The notes: generated from the sequence alone by a model not told the origin. Positions 8,389 through 20,213 are shown, numbered from the stretch's first letter. The stretch is 64,000 nt of DNA from Pseudomonas palleroniana (GCF_003031675.1 NZ_PYWX01000031.1:62001-126000); one strand, 5' to 3'. A program made the numbers and translations.

Positions 8389-9183
8389 TCACGAGCCAAA
8401 ACTACTCACAACGCCAGGATATTTCCATAGTGTCGGTAAGATATTTCTTAAATGATCGACATCACCACTGGTCCAGAACTGCGCATGTTCAGGCTTATCA
8501 GTGCCTATCAGGTCGCGCTCGCCCAATAATCGCTTGAGCTGACGTGCCACGGCGGCGCCGGTGTCGATCAGGATGATGCTCGGCGGGAGCATCTGCTCCA
8601 GCAACGGCTTGAGGAATGGGTAGTGGGTGCAGCCCAGAATAATGGTGTCGCAGCCGGCGTTGAGCAGCGGTTCGACATAACCCTGCAACATAGTGCGCAG
8701 CGCAGGGCTGACGAGGTCGCCGGTTTCAATCAACTCCACCAGCCCCGGACAAGGCTGGGTAATCACCCGCACGTCGGTGGCGAAGCGGTCGAGCAAGGCG
8801 GCGAACTTGGCACTTTGCAAGGTACCGGTAGTGGCAAGCACACCGACGACGCCGCTGCGCGTCGCGGCAGCCGCAGGCTTGACCGCGGGCTCCATTCCCA
8901 CCAGAGGCCAGTCGGGGTAGTCCTGGCGCAAGTCAGCGACGGCGGCGACAGTCGCGGTGTTGCAGGCGATCACAAACGCCTTGGCGCCGCGCTTGCGGAA
9001 AAACTCGGCGACTGTGCGGGAGCGCTCGAGAATGAACGCCGGGCTTTTCTCGCCGTAGGGAATATGCCCACAGTCCGCGACATACAGCAGCGACTCATGG
9101 GGCAACAACCGTTGAATTTCATCCAGCACCGTCAAGCCGCCGACGCCGGAGTCGAACACACCGATAGGCGCGCCCTTATCCAC
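8389..9183 (-). CDS. murI: Glutamate racemase
   Basis: Interconverts L- and D-glutamate to supply D-Glu for peptidoglycan. The 264-residue protein shows the N-terminal [13 protein letters not shown] motif, the first catalytic cysteine in [12 protein letters not shown] and the second in LGCTHYPFL. It starts with GTG at 9183, and the last 8 nt of moeB overlap this start. It is the last gene of the hemA-prfA-prmC-moeB-murI operon. Confidence 0.96.
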   Translation of the reverse strand: MDKGAPIGVFDSGVGGLTVLDEIQRLLPHESLLYVADCGHIPYGEKSPAFILERSRTVAEFFRKRGAKAFVIACNTATVAAVADLRQDYPDWPLVGMEPAVKPAAAATRSGVVGVLATTGTLQSAKFAALLDRFATDVRVITQPCPGLVELIETGDLVSPALRTMLQGYVEPLLNAGCDTIILGCTHYPFLKPLLEQMLPPSIILIDTGAAVARQLKRLLGERDLIGTDKPEHAQFWTSGDVDHLRNILPTLWKYPGVVSSFGS

Positions 9184-9931
9184 GCTGAGTCCCGCACACG
9201 CTGCAACCCGGGTCGCGCTTGACCCGCAGTTCGCGAAACCGTGTGGTCAAGGCATCGACCAGCAACAAGCGGCCCACCAACGGCTCACCAAAACCGGCGA
9301 GCAGCTTCAACGCCTCCAGCGCTTGCAGGCTACCGACCAGCCCCACCAGAGGCCCGACGACGCCGGCCTCGCTGCAAGTCAGTTCGGTATCGTTGCCGTG
9401 CCCATATAAACAGTGGTAGCACGGGCTCTCGGCGCGACGCGGATCGAACACCGACAATTGCCCCTCAAGCCGAATCGCCGCGCCGCTGATCAATGGCTTG
9501 GCAGCGGCGACGCAGGCTGCGTTAACGGCCTCACGGGTGGAGAAGTTGTCGCTGCAATCGAGCACCACATCCACATTCGCCACCGCCGCCGCCAGGGAAT
9601 CGGCATCCAGCGCCACACGGTGGGCAAGCAAGGTGATATCAGGGTTGATGGCCGTCAGGCGGCGCATGGCTGAATCGACTTTGGTCTGCCCAACGCTGTC
9701 GGTGTCGTGGATGATCTGGCGTTGCAGGTTGGTGAGGTCGACCGTATCGAAGTCCGCCAGGTGCAATTGGCCCACGCCCGCAGCCGCCAGGTACAACGCG
9801 ACCGGCGCGCCCAGCCCGCCGAGGCCGATGATCAGCGCCCGGCCGTTTTTCAGGCGCAACTGACCTTCGATGTCGACATGCTGCAACAAAATCTGTCGGC
9901 TGTAGCGCAACAGCTCCTGGTCGGTCAGCAT
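9176..9931 (-). CDS. moeB: HesA/MoeB/ThiF family adenylyltransferase
   Basis: A 251-residue E1-like enzyme that adenylates the C-terminus of a small sulphur-carrier protein (MoaD in molybdopterin synthesis). The nucleotide motif [36 protein letters not shown] and two zinc-binding CxxC pairs (CYHC; CSVC near the C-terminus) are visible. It overlaps prmC by 7 nt. The prfA-prmC-moeB-murI order is standard in Pseudomonas. Confidence 0.94.
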   Translation of the reverse strand: MLTDQELLRYSRQILLQHVDIEGQLRLKNGRALIIGLGGLGAPVALYLAAAGVGQLHLADFDTVDLTNLQRQIIHDTDSVGQTKVDSAMRRLTAINPDITLLAHRVALDADSLAAAVANVDVVLDCSDNFSTREAVNAACVAAAKPLISGAAIRLEGQLSVFDPRRAESPCYHCLYGHGNDTELTCSEAGVVGPLVGLVGSLQALEALKLLAGFGEPLVGRLLLVDALTTRFRELRVKRDPGCSVCGTQRG

Positions 9932-10755
9932 GGCCGGCGCCCCAGGGTGATGCGTTCGTGCTCGCCAAGATCGATGCGGCTGTGCACCTGTTCGAACCCC
10001 TGGCTCAGCAACAGATCACGCACGGCGGCCGCCTGGTCGTAACCATGCTCAAGCAAAAGCCAACCACCGGCATTCAGATGAGCAGGCGCCGCTTGGCTGA
10101 TCAACCGCAAATCATCCAGGCCATCGTGGCCCGCCACCAGTGCGCTGGCCGGCTCAAAACGCACATCGCCGGCGACCAGATGCGGATCGTTGTCGGCGAT
10201 ATACGGCGGGTTGCTGATGATCAGATCAAAGCTCTCGCCTAGCAGGGCGCTGAACCAATGGCTGTTCAACACCCTGGCGTTCTTCAGGTGCAGGCGCTGG
10301 CGATTGCGCTCGGCCAGGGCCACGGCTTCCAATACCCGGTCGACGGCGGTGACTTGCCAGGCCGGCCGCTCGCTGGCCAGGGCCAGGGCAATGGCGCCGC
10401 TGCCGGTGCCCAGGTCGAGGACCTTGGCGGGCGTTGCGGGCAACAGTTCCAGGGCGGCTTCTACCAGCAGTTCGGTTTCCGGACGCGGGATCAGCGTGTG
10501 GGGCGCGACCTCCAGGTCCAGCTTCCAGAAACCCTGCTGGCCGAGGATATACGCCACCGGCTCGCCGCTGCGGCGGCGCTGCAGGTAACCGGCGAAGGTC
10601 AGCGCGTCTTCACTGCTGACGATTTTCTCCGGCCAGGTGTGCAGGTAACTGCGCGATTTGCCCAGGGCAGCCGCCAGCAAGAGTTCCACATCCAGGCGCG
10701 CAGTGGGCGAGTCGGGCAGGTCGGCGGCGCGCAGCAGGCTGGCGATGATGGTCAT
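9925..10755 (-). CDS. prmC: Peptide chain release factor N5-glutamine methyltransferase
   Basis: Methylates the glutamine of the GGQ motif of RF1 and RF2. The 276-residue protein has an N-terminal helical domain with RRRSGEPVAYILG, the SAM-binding VLDLGTGSGAIALAL and the NPPY catalytic motif in IISNPPYIADND. Located immediately downstream of its substrate gene prfA (adjacent with no spacer), confirming the assignment. Confidence 0.97.
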   Translation of the reverse strand: MTIIASLLRAADLPDSPTARLDVELLLAAALGKSRSYLHTWPEKIVSSEDALTFAGYLQRRRSGEPVAYILGQQGFWKLDLEVAPHTLIPRPETELLVEAALELLPATPAKVLDLGTGSGAIALALASERPAWQVTAVDRVLEAVALAERNRQRLHLKNARVLNSHWFSALLGESFDLIISNPPYIADNDPHLVAGDVRFEPASALVAGHDGLDDLRLISQAAPAHLNAGGWLLLEHGYDQAAAVRDLLLSQGFEQVHSRIDLGEHERITLGRRPC

Positions 10756-11838
10756 TTATTCACCGATCGCCGCTAATTGATCAGCCTGGTACTCAGCGAG
10801 CAACGGCTCGATCACCGCTTCAACGCCGCCGGCAAGAATTTCGTCGAGGGAATAAAGGGTCAGGTTGACGCGGTGGTCGGTGACCCGGCCCTGGGCAAAG
10901 TTGTAGGTACGAATGCGTTCGGAACGGTCACCCGACCCGACCAGCAATTTACGCTCGCTGGCAATCGCGTTGGCGGCAGCGCTGGTCTGCTGGTCGTTGA
11001 GTTTGGCCGACAGCCAGGACATGGCCCGCGCACGGTTCTTGTGCTGGGAACGCTCTTCCTGGCACTCCACCACGATCCCTGACGGCAAGTGGGTGATCCG
11101 GATCGCCGAGTCGGTCTTGTTCACATGCTGGCCGCCGGCACCCGACGAACGGTAGGTGTCAATGCGCAAGTCCGCCGGGTTGATCTCGATGGCTTCCTGC
11201 TCGTCCGGCTCGGGCAACACCGCCACGGTACACGCCGAGGTGTGGATGCGGCCCTGGGACTCAGTCGCAGGAACCCGCTGTACACGGTGCGCGCCGGACT
11301 CGAACTTGAGCTTGCCGTAGACGTTGTCGCCTTCAACCCGGGCGATGACTTCTTTATAGCCACCGTGTTCGCCCTCGTTCTCGGACAGGATCTCCACGCG
11401 CCAGCCACGACGTTCGGCATAACGCGAGTACATGCGAAACAGGTCGCCGGAGAAGATCGCCGCCTCGTCACCACCGGTGCCGGCGCGAATTTCGAGAAAC
11501 ACGTTGCGGCCATCGTTCGGATCTTTGGGCAGCAACATGCGTTGCAGGTCGCCTTCCAGCTCGGCCAGCTTTTCCTTGGCCTCGCGGACTTCTTCCACGG
11601 CCATTTCACGCATGTCCGGGTCGCTGTCCTTGAGCAGCGCCTGGGCGCCTTCGAGGTCGGCCTGCACCTTCAGCAAGTTCTTATAGGTGGCGACCACCGG
11701 CTCGACTTCGGCGTATTCCTTGGAATAGGCGCGGAATTTGGTCTGATCGGAGATGACCTCACCATCGCCGAGCAAGGCGGTCAGTTCTTCGAAACGGTCC
11801 TGGAGCACATCCAGTTTATTGAGCAGTGACGCTTTCAT
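10756..11838 (-). CDS. prfA: Peptide chain release factor 1
   Basis: Recognises UAA and UAG stop codons and triggers peptide release on the ribosome. The 360-residue protein has the PAT anticodon-like tripeptide ([12 protein letters not shown]) and the GGQ motif at residues 235-237 ([12 protein letters not shown]). The 5' end overlaps hemA by 4 nt (ATGA-type), which indicates coupling. Confidence 0.98.
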   Translation of the reverse strand: MKASLLNKLDVLQDRFEELTALLGDGEVISDQTKFRAYSKEYAEVEPVVATYKNLLKVQADLEGAQALLKDSDPDMREMAVEEVREAKEKLAELEGDLQRMLLPKDPNDGRNVFLEIRAGTGGDEAAIFSGDLFRMYSRYAERRGWRVEILSENEGEHGGYKEVIARVEGDNVYGKLKFESGAHRVQRVPATESQGRIHTSACTVAVLPEPDEQEAIEINPADLRIDTYRSSGAGGQHVNKTDSAIRITHLPSGIVVECQEERSQHKNRARAMSWLSAKLNDQQTSAAANAIASERKLLVGSGDRSERIRTYNFAQGRVTDHRVNLTLYSLDEILAGGVEAVIEPLLAEYQADQLAAIGE

Positions 11839-13124
11839 TGCGGTTTTTTATCCGAAGAGCTATCTGACGCGCCCTCACCGAGGGCAAAGAGTTCCTGGGC
11901 CATGGCCAGCGCATCAAGGCGGCCTTCGGCAGTAAGCTTTTTCAACTGCACACTGGGTGCATGCAGCAATTTGTTGGTCAGGCCACGGGCCAGTTGCATC
12001 AACACCTCTTCGGCACTGCTGCCGTTGGCCAGCGACCGCTGGGCCTTGGCCAACTCCTCGTCGCGCAGGCGTTCGCTCTGCTGACGATACGCCTTGAGTA
12101 CATCCACCGCTGCCAGTTCACGCAGGCGCACCATGAAATCTTCGGCGCCGACGCTGACCATTTCCTCTGCGGCCTGGGCAGCGCCCTGGCGGCTCTTGAG
12201 GTTTTCGGCGACCACTTCATGCAAGTCGTCGACGCTATAGAGGTAAACGTCGTCCAACTCGCCGACTTCGGGTTCGATATCGCGGGGAACAGCGATATCG
12301 ACCATGAAGATCGGCTTGTGCTTGCGCAGTTTCAGTGCGCTTTCCACCGCGCCCTTGCCCAGGATCGGCAACTGGCTGGCGGTTGAGCTGATCACGATAT
12401 CGCTGCGCACCAGTTCGGCCGGAATGTCCGAGAGCAGAACGGCGTGCGCACCGAACTGCTCGGCCAGGATGCTCGCGCGCTCAAGCGTACGGTTGGCCAC
12501 CACGATACGTTTCACGCCCAGGTCGTGCAGGTGCCGGGCGACGAGCGTGATGGTCTCACCGGCGCCGATCAGCAGCGCCTGGCTGCGCTGCAGGTCACTG
12601 AAAATCTGCTTGGCCAGGCTGACGGCGGCAAACGCCACGGAAACCGGGTTTTCGCCGATGGCCGTGTCGGTGCGCACTTGCTTGGCCGAATTGAACGTGG
12701 CCTGGAACAGGCGGCCCAGCAGCGGCCCCACGGTGCCGGCCTCGCGGGCCACGGCATAGGCGGACTTCATCTGGCCGAGGATTTGCGGTTCGCCCAACAC
12801 CAGCGAGTCGAGCCCTGCGGCGACGCGCATCATGTGACGAACTGCCGCATCTTCTTCGTGCACATAGGCGCTGGCGCGCAGGTCGTCGAGGCTTAAATGG
12901 TGGTAATCGGCCAGCCAGCGCAGTACCCCATCCGCTGAAAGATGCTCCTGCTCTATATAAAGCTCGCTGCGATTGCAGGTCGAAAGGATTGCAGCTTCGC
13001 GGCTGTCGGTGAGCCGGCAGAGCTGCTGCAAGGCCTCAACCAACTGCTCTGGCGTAAACGCCACGCGCTCGCGCACGTCTACGGTAGCAGTCTTGTGGTT
13101 AATACCGAGTGCGAGGAAGGCCAT
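11835..13124 (-). CDS. hemA: Glutamyl-tRNA reductase
   Basis: First committed enzyme of the C5 tetrapyrrole pathway; reduces glutamyl-tRNA(Glu) to glutamate-1-semialdehyde with NADPH. The 429-residue protein carries the catalytic Cys50 in [11 protein letters not shown], the [17 protein letters not shown] block and the NADPH-binding [10 protein letters not shown]. First gene of the minus-strand operon and divergent from the TPR-lipoprotein-lolB-ispE operon; the 182-bp gap at 13125-13306 must hold both promoters. Confidence 0.97.
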   Translation of the reverse strand: MAFLALGINHKTATVDVRERVAFTPEQLVEALQQLCRLTDSREAAILSTCNRSELYIEQEHLSADGVLRWLADYHHLSLDDLRASAYVHEEDAAVRHMMRVAAGLDSLVLGEPQILGQMKSAYAVAREAGTVGPLLGRLFQATFNSAKQVRTDTAIGENPVSVAFAAVSLAKQIFSDLQRSQALLIGAGETITLVARHLHDLGVKRIVVANRTLERASILAEQFGAHAVLLSDIPAELVRSDIVISSTASQLPILGKGAVESALKLRKHKPIFMVDIAVPRDIEPEVGELDDVYLYSVDDLHEVVAENLKSRQGAAQAAEEMVSVGAEDFMVRLRELAAVDVLKAYRQQSERLRDEELAKAQRSLANGSSAEEVLMQLARGLTNKLLHAPSVQLKKLTAEGRLDALAMAQELFALGEGASDSSSDKKPQ

Positions 13125-13306
13125 TCAATATCGCTGATGATGTCGGGAAGCCGACAATTGTCCTACTTCGAATGATTCAGAACAACCACCGTAGGCTATT
13201 GTCCTAATGCCTTGTGTCTATAAAGGCATCAACTGAGACTCGGTTATGTTTGGCCGAAGGCTTGTGTCATGATGATCCGACCGCAGGTTAGTCGTCCTCT
13301 TCCTAT

Positions 13307-15031
13307 ATGAATAGATCCTCCGCGTTGCTCCTTGCTTTTGTCTTCCTCAGCGGCTGCCAGGCCATGGCACCCGTATCGCCGGACGGTACGCCACCGGTGG
13401 AAGACAGCACTCCCGCCCCTGAAAAACCCAAGGTTTACTCCTCGTTCAGTGAAGAGACGGTCTACAGCCTGCTGACGGCGGAACTGGCCGGCCAGCGAAA
13501 TCGTTTCGATATTGCGCTGGATAACTATGTGACCCAGGCGATCAACACCCAGGACCCCGGCATTTCCGAGCGGGCGTTTCGCATCGCCGAATACCTGGGC
13601 GCTGACCAGGCTGCGCTGGACAGCTCGCTGATCTGGGCAAAAAACGCCCCGGACGACCTGGAAGCCCAGCGGGCCGCAGCCGTTCAACTGGCACGCGCCG
13701 GGCGCTATGACGACTCCATGGTTTATATGGAGAAAGTCCTGCAAGGCAAGGGTGACACCCATTTCGACTTCCTCGCGCTGTCGGCCGCCGATACCGACCA
13801 GGACACGCGTAATGGCCTGATGAAGGGTTTCGACCGCCTGCTGCAAAAGCATCCGAAGAACAGCCAGCTGATTTTCGGCAAGGCGTTGCTGCTGCAACAG
13901 GATGACGAAGCCGATGCAGCCTTGAAACTGCTGGAACAGAACCCGCCGGAAGAGGGTGAGATCGCTCCGATCCTGCTGCGCGCACGCCTGCTGCAGAACC
14001 TCAATCGTGGCAAGGAAGCGATTCCACTGCTGGAAAAAAGCATCAAGAAATACCCGGACGACAAGCGCCTGCGCCTGACCTACGCGCGAATGCTGGTCGA
14101 GCAGGACCGCATGGAGGACGCCAAAGTCCAGTTCGCCAACCTGGTCCAGCAGTACCCGGACGATGACGAGCTGCGCTATTCCCTGGCGCTGGTGTGCCTG
14201 GAGGCCAAGGCCTGGGACGAAGCCAAGGGTTACCTGGAGGAGCTGATTGCGCGGGAAAGCCACGTCGATTCGGCGCACCTGAACCTTGGCCGTATTGCCG
14301 AAGAGCGCAATGATCCCCAGGCCGCCCTGCTGGAATACGCCCAGGTCGGCCCAGGTAACGACTACCTGCCCGCCCAGTTGCGCCAGGCCGACATCCTGAT
14401 GAGCAACGGCCGTACCGATGAAGCGGAAAAACGCCTGGCCGCGGCCCGCGATGCCGAACCGGACTACGCGATCCAGCTGTACTTGATCCAGGCCGAAACC
14501 TTGTCCGCCAACAAGCAGGGCGAGCGCGCCTGGAAATTGCTGCAACAAGCCTTGCTGCAATACCCCGATGATCTGAACCTGCTGTATACGCGCGCCATGC
14601 AGGCGGAAAAACGCAATGACCTGGCGCAGATGGAAAAAGACCTGCGCCTGATCATCAAGCGCGACCCCGAAAACGCCATGGCACTCAACGCCTTGGGTTA
14701 CACCTTGTCTGATCGCACCACGCGCTACGACGAAGCCAAGGCGCTGATCGAGCAAGCGCACAAGATCAACCCGGAAGACCCGGCCGTACTCGACAGCCTG
14801 GGCTGGGTGAATTACCGCCTGGGTAACCTGGACGAAGCGGAACGCCTGCTGCGCCAGGCACTGGAACGCTTCCCCGACCAGGAAGTCGCCGCCCACCTGG
14901 GTGAAGTGCTGTGGGCCAACGGCAAGCAGCGCGAAGCGCGACAAATCTGGGAAAAATTCCTCAAGGAACAACCCGAAAGCCCCATTCTGCGCGGCACCAT
15001 CAAACGCCTGACCGGATCCGAGACCCTTTAA
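13307..15031 (+). CDS. Tetratricopeptide-repeat lipoprotein
   Basis: A 574-residue protein with a lipoprotein signal (lipobox LSGC, Cys17) followed by many TPR-like helical pairs from about residue 60 to the end; the C-terminal repeats ([45 protein letters not shown]) are the clearest. Lipidated TPR proteins often act as assembly scaffolds in the periplasm; the precise role of this conserved Pseudomonas protein, always next to lolB, is unknown. First gene of an operon with lolB 4 bp downstream. Confidence 0.9.
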   Translation: MNRSSALLLAFVFLSGCQAMAPVSPDGTPPVEDSTPAPEKPKVYSSFSEETVYSLLTAELAGQRNRFDIALDNYVTQAINTQDPGISERAFRIAEYLGADQAALDSSLIWAKNAPDDLEAQRAAAVQLARAGRYDDSMVYMEKVLQGKGDTHFDFLALSAADTDQDTRNGLMKGFDRLLQKHPKNSQLIFGKALLLQQDDEADAALKLLEQNPPEEGEIAPILLRARLLQNLNRGKEAIPLLEKSIKKYPDDKRLRLTYARMLVEQDRMEDAKVQFANLVQQYPDDDELRYSLALVCLEAKAWDEAKGYLEELIARESHVDSAHLNLGRIAEERNDPQAALLEYAQVGPGNDYLPAQLRQADILMSNGRTDEAEKRLAAARDAEPDYAIQLYLIQAETLSANKQGERAWKLLQQALLQYPDDLNLLYTRAMQAEKRNDLAQMEKDLRLIIKRDPENAMALNALGYTLSDRTTRYDEAKALIEQAHKINPEDPAVLDSLGWVNYRLGNLDEAERLLRQALERFPDQEVAAHLGEVLWANGKQREARQIWEKFLKEQPESPILRGTIKRLTGSETL

Positions 15032-15035
15032 GCTT

Positions 15036-15653
15036 ATGTTCTTGCGCCACATTGTAGTGTTCAGTCTTATTGCCCTGCTCGCCGGTTGCGCGGGTGTCGG
15101 TAGCCGCGAATCCGTTGAAGGCCAGGGCAACCCAGGGCAATGGAAACAGCACAAAAACCAGCTCAGCAGCATTGATGGCTGGCAGATAGAGGGCAAGGTC
15201 GGAGTGCGCGCGCCGAAAGATTCGGGCAGCGGCACGCTGTTCTGGCTGCAACGCCAGGACTACTACGATATTCGCCTGTCCGGCCCGCTCGGTCGCGGCG
15301 CAGCTCGCCTGACCGGTCGACCTGGCCAGGTGAGCCTCGAAGTGGCCAACCAGGGGCGCTATGAAGCGGCATCGCCGGAGGCGCTGCTGGAAGAGCAGAT
15401 TGGCTGGAAACTGCCCGTGTCGCACCTTGTATGGTGGGTGCGCGGCTTGCCCGCACCGGACAGCAAGAGCCGTCTGAGCCTCAATGGCGACAGCCGCCTC
15501 GCGTCACTGGAGCAGGATGGCTGGCAGGTCGATTACCTCAGCTATGTAGAACAGGGCGGCTACTGGCTGCCGGAGCGTATCAAGCTGCATGGCACAGACC
15601 TGGACGTCACCCTGGTGATCAAGGACTGGCAACCACGCAAGCTGGGGCAATAA
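15036..15653 (+). CDS. lolB: Outer membrane lipoprotein receptor LolB
   Basis: Receives lipoproteins from LolA and inserts them in the outer membrane. The 205-residue protein has a lipoprotein signal (LIALLAGC, Cys18) and the LolB features [22 protein letters not shown], the hydrophobic [12 protein letters not shown] segment and [14 protein letters not shown]. It lies just before ispE with one base between stop and next start, the standard Pseudomonas order. Confidence 0.95.
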   Translation: MFLRHIVVFSLIALLAGCAGVGSRESVEGQGNPGQWKQHKNQLSSIDGWQIEGKVGVRAPKDSGSGTLFWLQRQDYYDIRLSGPLGRGAARLTGRPGQVSLEVANQGRYEAASPEALLEEQIGWKLPVSHLVWWVRGLPAPDSKSRLSLNGDSRLASLEQDGWQVDYLSYVEQGGYWLPERIKLHGTDLDVTLVIKDWQPRKLGQ

Positions 15654-15654
15654 C

Positions 15655-16506
15655 GTGACCGTAGATAAGTTGACCCTACCCTCGCCTGCCAAACTCAATC
15701 TGATGCTGCACATTCTCGGTCGCCGTGAAGACGGCTATCACGAATTGCAGACACTGTTTCAATTTCTCGACTACGGCGATGAACTCACCTTCGCCGTGCG
15801 CGACGATGGCGTGATCCGCTTGCACACCGAATTCGAAGGCGTGCCCCACGACAGCAACCTGATTGTGAAGGCGGCCAAAAAACTTCAGGAACAATCCGGT
15901 TGCTCACTGGGCATCGACATATGGATCGATAAAATTCTGCCCATGGGCGGTGGAATCGGTGGTGGCAGCTCGAACGCCGCAACCACACTGCTGGGTCTGA
16001 ATCACTTGTGGCAACTGGGCTGGGACCTTGATCGCCTGGCCGCGCTGGGCCTGACGCTAGGCGCCGACGTCCCGGTTTTCGTGCACGGACGGGCCGCTTT
16101 TGCTGAGGGCGTGGGGGAGAAACTCACGCCGGAATACCCCGAAGAGCCGTGGTACGTCGTGCTTGTTCCGCAAGTATCTGTAAGTACAGCAGAAATTTTT
16201 TCAGATCCGTTGTTGACACGTAACTCTTCTCCCATTAAAGTGCGCCCCGTTCCCAAGGGAAACAGTCGAAATGACTGCTTACCGGTTGTAGCAAGGCGTT
16301 ATCCAGAGGTACGTAACGCTTTGAATTTGTTAGGTAATTTTACCGAAGCAAAATTAACCGGAACTGGAAGTTGTGTGTTTGGGGGCTTCCCAAACAAAGC
16401 TGAAGCTGATAAAGTCTCGGCCCTTCTTACAGAGACCCTTACAGGGTTTGTAGCAAAGGGAAGCAACGTTTCGATGTTGCATCGCAAGCTGCAAAGTCTG
16501 CTCTAA
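15655..16506 (+). CDS. ispE: 4-diphosphocytidyl-2-C-methyl-D-erythritol kinase
   Basis: GHMP kinase of the MEP isoprenoid pathway. The 283-residue protein shows [22 protein letters not shown] at the N-terminus, the ATP loop [14 protein letters not shown] and the C-terminal [12 protein letters not shown]. It starts with GTG directly after lolB. From about 16170 to the stop the DNA becomes visibly AT-richer and uses codons such as TTA, GTA and ACA that are rare in the first part, although the protein signature continues intact; see the finding on this shift. Confidence 0.97.
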   Translation: MTVDKLTLPSPAKLNLMLHILGRREDGYHELQTLFQFLDYGDELTFAVRDDGVIRLHTEFEGVPHDSNLIVKAAKKLQEQSGCSLGIDIWIDKILPMGGGIGGGSSNAATTLLGLNHLWQLGWDLDRLAALGLTLGADVPVFVHGRAAFAEGVGEKLTPEYPEEPWYVVLVPQVSVSTAEIFSDPLLTRNSSPIKVRPVPKGNSRNDCLPVVARRYPEVRNALNLLGNFTEAKLTGTGSCVFGGFPNKAEADKVSALLTETLTGFVAKGSNVSMLHRKLQSLL

Positions 16507-16542
16507 AGGAACCGAGTGTTAGGCACTCGTTGCAACAGATAC

Positions 16543-16617
16543 AGGGGCGTCGCCAAGCGGTAAGGCAGCAGGTTTTGATCCTGCCATGCGTTGGTTCGAA
16601 TCCAGCCGCCCCTGCCA
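16543..16617 (+). tRNA. tRNA-Gln (anticodon TTG)
   Basis: 75 nt. A 7-bp acceptor stem (AGGGGCG/CGCCCCT), D arm, an anticodon arm GCAGG-TTTTGAT-CCTGC with anticodon TTG, a T arm containing GGTTCGAAT, and an encoded CCA end. It lies between ispE and prs, its usual place in Pseudomonas. Confidence 0.98.
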
Positions 16618-16663
16618 TTTTCTAATACTCATCCAGGTTACCCTCAGCCTCTAGGTACTGCGC

Positions 16664-17605
16664 GTGTCCAAGATGATGGTCTTTACGGGGAACGCTAACC
16701 CCGATCTGGCTCGACGTGTCGTACGTCAGCTGCATATCCCTCTCGGTGACATCTCTGTCGGCAAGTTTTCCGACGGCGAAATTACAGCCGAGATCAATGA
16801 AAACGTTCGCGGTAAAGACGTCTTCATTATTCAGCCGACTTGCGCTCCGACCAACGATAACCTGATGGAACTCGTCGTGATGGCTGATGCCTTCCGCCGC
16901 TCCTCAGCGACTCGAATCACAGCTGTAATCCCTTACTTTGGTTATGCTCGTCAGGATCGCCGTCCGCGTTCCGCACGTGTGGCTATCAGCGCGAAAGTCG
17001 TTGCTGACATGCTGACCGTGGTAGGCATCGACCGTGTTCTCACGGTTGACCTGCACGCTGACCAAATCCAGGGGTTCTTCGATATTCCGGTAGATAACAT
17101 CTACGGCTCCCCAGTATTGGTGGATGACATCGAAGATCAGCGCTTTGAAAACCTGATGATCGTGTCCCCGGACATTGGTGGCGTCGTGCGTGCACGGGCT
17201 GTTGCCAAATCCCTGGGCGTGGACCTCGGGATCATCGACAAACGCCGTGAAAAAGCCAATCACTCTGAAGTGATGCATATCATCGGTGATGTCGAAGGGC
17301 GTACCTGTATTCTGGTTGATGACATGGTCGACACCGCCGGCACCCTGTGCCACGCGGCGAAAGCCTTGAAAGAGCACGGTGCGGCTAAAGTCTTCGCCTA
17401 CTGCACACACCCTGTGCTGTCGGGCCGAGCGATCGAGAACATCGAGAACTCCGTGCTGGATGAACTGGTGGTGACTAACACCATCCCGTTGTCCGCCGCA
17501 GCTCAAGCCTGTGCGCGTATCCGCCAACTGGATATCGCACCGGTCGTTGCCGAGGCGGTTCGCCGCATCAGCAATGAAGAATCGATCAGCGCGATGTTCC
17601 GTTAA
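16664..17605 (+). CDS. prs: Ribose-phosphate pyrophosphokinase (PRPP synthetase)
   Basis: Makes PRPP from ribose-5-phosphate and ATP for nucleotide, His and Trp synthesis. The 313-residue protein has the [13 protein letters not shown] start, the catalytic flexible loop [15 protein letters not shown], the PRPP-binding loop [14 protein letters not shown] and [18 protein letters not shown] start at 16664. Followed by a strong terminator. Confidence 0.98.
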   Translation: MSKMMVFTGNANPDLARRVVRQLHIPLGDISVGKFSDGEITAEINENVRGKDVFIIQPTCAPTNDNLMELVVMADAFRRSSATRITAVIPYFGYARQDRRPRSARVAISAKVVADMLTVVGIDRVLTVDLHADQIQGFFDIPVDNIYGSPVLVDDIEDQRFENLMIVSPDIGGVVRARAVAKSLGVDLGIIDKRREKANHSEVMHIIGDVEGRTCILVDDMVDTAGTLCHAAKALKEHGAAKVFAYCTHPVLSGRAIENIENSVLDELVVTNTIPLSAAAQACARIRQLDIAPVVAEAVRRISNEESISAMFR

Positions 17606-17641
17606 GGGTTAAACCTTCGGAACACCTCACTGACGAAAAGC

Positions 17642-17678
17642 GCCCCGCCCCGGCATCCTGTCGGGGCGGGGCTTTTTT
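17642..17678 (+). terminator. Rho-independent terminator after prs
   Basis: An 11-bp perfect GC stem (GCCCCGCCCCG / CGGGGCGGGGC) with a 9-nt loop, followed by six T residues. Confidence 0.93.
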
Positions 17679-17742
17679 GCCCATATCGAGTGCGGCGCTG
17701 GTCGCAAACGCCCCTCGATGATGGCTATTTTGGAGATACAAA

Positions 17743-18339
17743 ATGACTGACTTTACTCTGAACGCCCAAGCGCGTACTGACCTGGGGAAAGGTGCGAGCC
17801 GCCGCCTGCGTCACGCCGCCAACATCCCTGCTGTTGTTTACGGTGGCAACAAGCCAGCTGAATCCGTAACCATCCTGGCCAAAGAAATCGCCAAGCTGTT
17901 CGAAAACGAAGCTGCCTACAGCCACGTGATCGAGCTGAACGTCGATGGCGCCAAGCAGAACGTCATCGTTAAAGCGATGCAGCGTCACCCGTCCAAGCAA
18001 TTCATCATGCACGCTGACTTCGTTCGCGTTGTTGCCGGCCAGAAACTGACCGCGATCGTGCCTGTGCACTTTGTTGGTGAAGAAGCTCCGGTCAAGAAAG
18101 GCGGCGAGATCTCGCACGTTCTGAACGAAATCGAAGTGACCTGCTTGCCGAAAGACCTGCCTGAGTTCATCGAAGTCGACCTGTCGGCTCTGGAAATCGG
18201 CGCCATCGTTCACCTGTCCGACATCAAGGCGCCAAAAGGCGTTGAGTTCGTTGCACTGGCTCACGGTGATGACAAAGCTGTTGCCAACGTTCACGCTCCA
18301 CGCGTTGCTCCAGAAGCTGAAGAAGGCGCTGCAGAGTAA
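17743..18339 (+). CDS. rplY: 50S ribosomal protein L25/general stress protein Ctc
   Basis: A 198-residue long-form L25 that binds 5S rRNA. The N-terminal L25 domain ([27 protein letters not shown]) is followed by the Ctc-type C-terminal beta domain ([22 protein letters not shown]) and an acidic tail. The start has a GGAGA ribosome-binding site (TTTTGGAGATACAAAATG). Upstream terminator indicates its own promoter; pth follows after 166 bp. Confidence 0.97.
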   Translation: MTDFTLNAQARTDLGKGASRRLRHAANIPAVVYGGNKPAESVTILAKEIAKLFENEAAYSHVIELNVDGAKQNVIVKAMQRHPSKQFIMHADFVRVVAGQKLTAIVPVHFVGEEAPVKKGGEISHVLNEIEVTCLPKDLPEFIEVDLSALEIGAIVHLSDIKAPKGVEFVALAHGDDKAVANVHAPRVAPEAEEGAAE

Positions 18340-18413
18340 TTACTCTGTATTGCCGGAGCTTGAGGAAACATCGCGGACCGAGACGTAGCGAGAAAGCGGG
18401 CGATAACGCGGCG

Positions 18414-18429
18414 TTTACTCTTGAGTAAA
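18414..18429. repeat. Short inverted repeat in the rplY-pth gap
   Basis: A perfect 7-bp inverted repeat TTTACTC-TT-GAGTAAA. It is not followed by a T run, so it is not a convincing terminator. It may be an operator or RNA hairpin ahead of pth, or chance. Confidence 0.35.
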
Positions 18430-18505
18430 TGATGTAATGTCGTCCACTTTCGCCGCACTCAGGTCTGGCGATCTTATCCACAACTCCAAAGGAAGGGCCC
18501 CTGTC

Positions 18506-19090
18506 GTGACTGCCATTAAACTGATCGTTGGCCTGGGAAATCCAGGCGCCGAATACGAACAGACCCGGCATAACGCAGGGGCCCTTTTTGTTGAGCGTAT
18601 CGCCCACGCACAAGGTGTGAACCTTGCGGCCGATCGCAAATATTTTGGCCTGACCGGACGCTTCTCGCATCAAGGTCAGGATGTTCGTCTGCTGATTCCC
18701 ACCACCTACATGAACCGCAGTGGCCAGGCCGTCGCGGCGCTTGCGGGCTTCTTTCGGATCAAACCCGAAGAAATCCTGGTGGCCCATGACGAACTGGACC
18801 TGCCTCCCGGCGTCGCCAAACTCAAGCTCGGCGGCGGGCATGGTGGGCATAACGGTCTGCGCGACATCATTGCGCAGTTGGGTAATCAGAATAATTTCTA
18901 CCGCTTGCGGCTCGGCATTGGCCACCCAGGCGTCGCCAGTATGGTTTCAAATTTCGTCCTGGGTCGTGCGCCACGCGCCGAACAGGAAAAACTCGATGCC
19001 AGCATCGACTTTGCCCTCGGCGTGCTGCCGGATATCTTCGCCGGTGAATGGAACCGTGCGATGAAAAACCTGCACAGCCAGAAGGCCTGA
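18506..19090 (+). CDS. pth: Peptidyl-tRNA hydrolase
   Basis: Releases tRNA from stalled peptidyl-tRNA. The 194-residue protein has the [19 protein letters not shown] signature with catalytic His22, TYMNRSG, the [11 protein letters not shown] loop and [12 protein letters not shown]. The GTG at 18506 is chosen over in-frame upstream codons because it gives the family length of 194 and the usual [14 protein letters not shown] start, with GGAAGGG upstream. Confidence 0.96.
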   Translation: MTAIKLIVGLGNPGAEYEQTRHNAGALFVERIAHAQGVNLAADRKYFGLTGRFSHQGQDVRLLIPTTYMNRSGQAVAALAGFFRIKPEEILVAHDELDLPPGVAKLKLGGGHGGHNGLRDIIAQLGNQNNFYRLRLGIGHPGVASMVSNFVLGRAPRAEQEKLDASIDFALGVLPDIFAGEWNRAMKNLHSQKA

Positions 19091-19112
19091 CTCTTACCGA
19101 GGGGAAAACACC

Positions 19113-20213
19113 ATGGGATTCAATTGCGGCATCGTCGGCCTGCCCAACGTCGGCAAATCCACCTTGTTCAACGCCCTGACCAAGTCCGGTATTGCGGCGG
19201 AGAACTTCCCCTTCTGCACCATCGAGCCCAACAGCGGCATCGTGCCGATGCCGGACCCACGCCTGGACGCACTGGCGGCTATCGTCAATCCGAAGCGCAT
19301 CCTGCCGACCACCATGGAATTCGTCGACATCGCCGGCCTGGTGGCCGGTGCTTCGAAAGGTGAGGGCCTGGGCAACAAGTTCCTGGCCAACATCCGTGAA
19401 ACCGATGCTATCGCCCATGTGGTCCGCTGCTTCGAAGACGAGAACGTGATTCACGTCTCCAACAGCGTCGACCCGAAACGCGACATCGAGATCATCGATC
19501 TGGAACTGATCTTCGCTGACCTCGACAGCTGCGAGAAACAACTGCAGAAAGTCGCGCGCAACGCCAAAGGCGGTGACAAGGACGCCGTGGTCCAGAAGGG
19601 CCTGCTGGAGCAACTGATCGCTCACTTCACCGAAGGCAAGCCGGCACGCAGCCTGATGAAGAACATGGGCGCGGACGAGAAGGCCGTGATCAAAGGCTTC
19701 CACCTGCTGACCACCAAGCCTGTGATGTACATCGCCAACGTCGCCGAGGATGGCTTCGAGAACAACCCGCTGCTCGACGTGGTCATGGCCATCGCCGAGG
19801 AAGAAGGCGCAGTGGTTGTGCCTGTGTGCAACAAGATCGAAGCGGAAATCGCCGAGCTTGAAGACGGCGAAGAGAAAGACATGTTCCTTGAGGCCCTGGG
19901 CCTGGAAGAGCCGGGTCTGAACCGCGTGATTCGTGCCGGTTACGAAATGCTCAACCTGCAGACCTACTTCACGGCCGGTGTTGAAGAAGTCCGCGCCTGG
20001 ACCGTCAAGGTCGGTGCCACCGCGCCACAGGCTGCGGGTGTGATCCACACCGACTTTGAAAAAGGCTTCATCCGCGCCGAGGTGATCGCCTACAACGACT
20101 TTATCCAGTACAAGGGTGAAGCCGGTGCCAAGGAAGCCGGTAAGTGGCGCCTGGAAGGCAAGGAATACATCGTCAAGGATGGTGACGTGATGCACTTCCG
20201 TTTTAACGTGTAA
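19113..20213 (+). CDS. ychF: Ribosome-binding ATPase YchF (Obg family)
   Basis: A 366-residue translation-associated P-loop NTPase. The G1 motif [31 protein letters not shown] (G3), the NKxE motif (CNKIEAE) typical of its ATP preference, and a C-terminal TGS domain ([21 protein letters not shown]) are all visible. Lies 22 bp after pth, probably in one transcript with it; a terminator follows. This is the last core gene before the type III secretion cluster. Confidence 0.97.
   Translation: MGFNCGIVGLPNVGKSTLFNALTKSGIAAENFPFCTIEPNSGIVPMPDPRLDALAAIVNPKRILPTTMEFVDIAGLVAGASKGEGLGNKFLANIRETDAIAHVVRCFEDENVIHVSNSVDPKRDIEIIDLELIFADLDSCEKQLQKVARNAKGGDKDAVVQKGLLEQLIAHFTEGKPARSLMKNMGADEKAVIKGFHLLTTKPVMYIANVAEDGFENNPLLDVVMAIAEEEGAVVVPVCNKIEAEIAELEDGEEKDMFLEALGLEEPGLNRVIRAGYEMLNLQTYFTAGVEEVRAWTVKVGATAPQAAGVIHTDFEKGFIRAEVIAYNDFIQYKGEAGAKEAGKWRLEGKEYIVKDGDVMHFRFNV

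Noticed and set aside
13244..15235. A 663-codon open frame on the minus strand opposite the TPR lipoprotein and lolB
   Set aside because: The plus-strand genes have clear lipoprotein signals, TPR repeats and LolB motifs; the minus frame is a codon-bias shadow without motifs.
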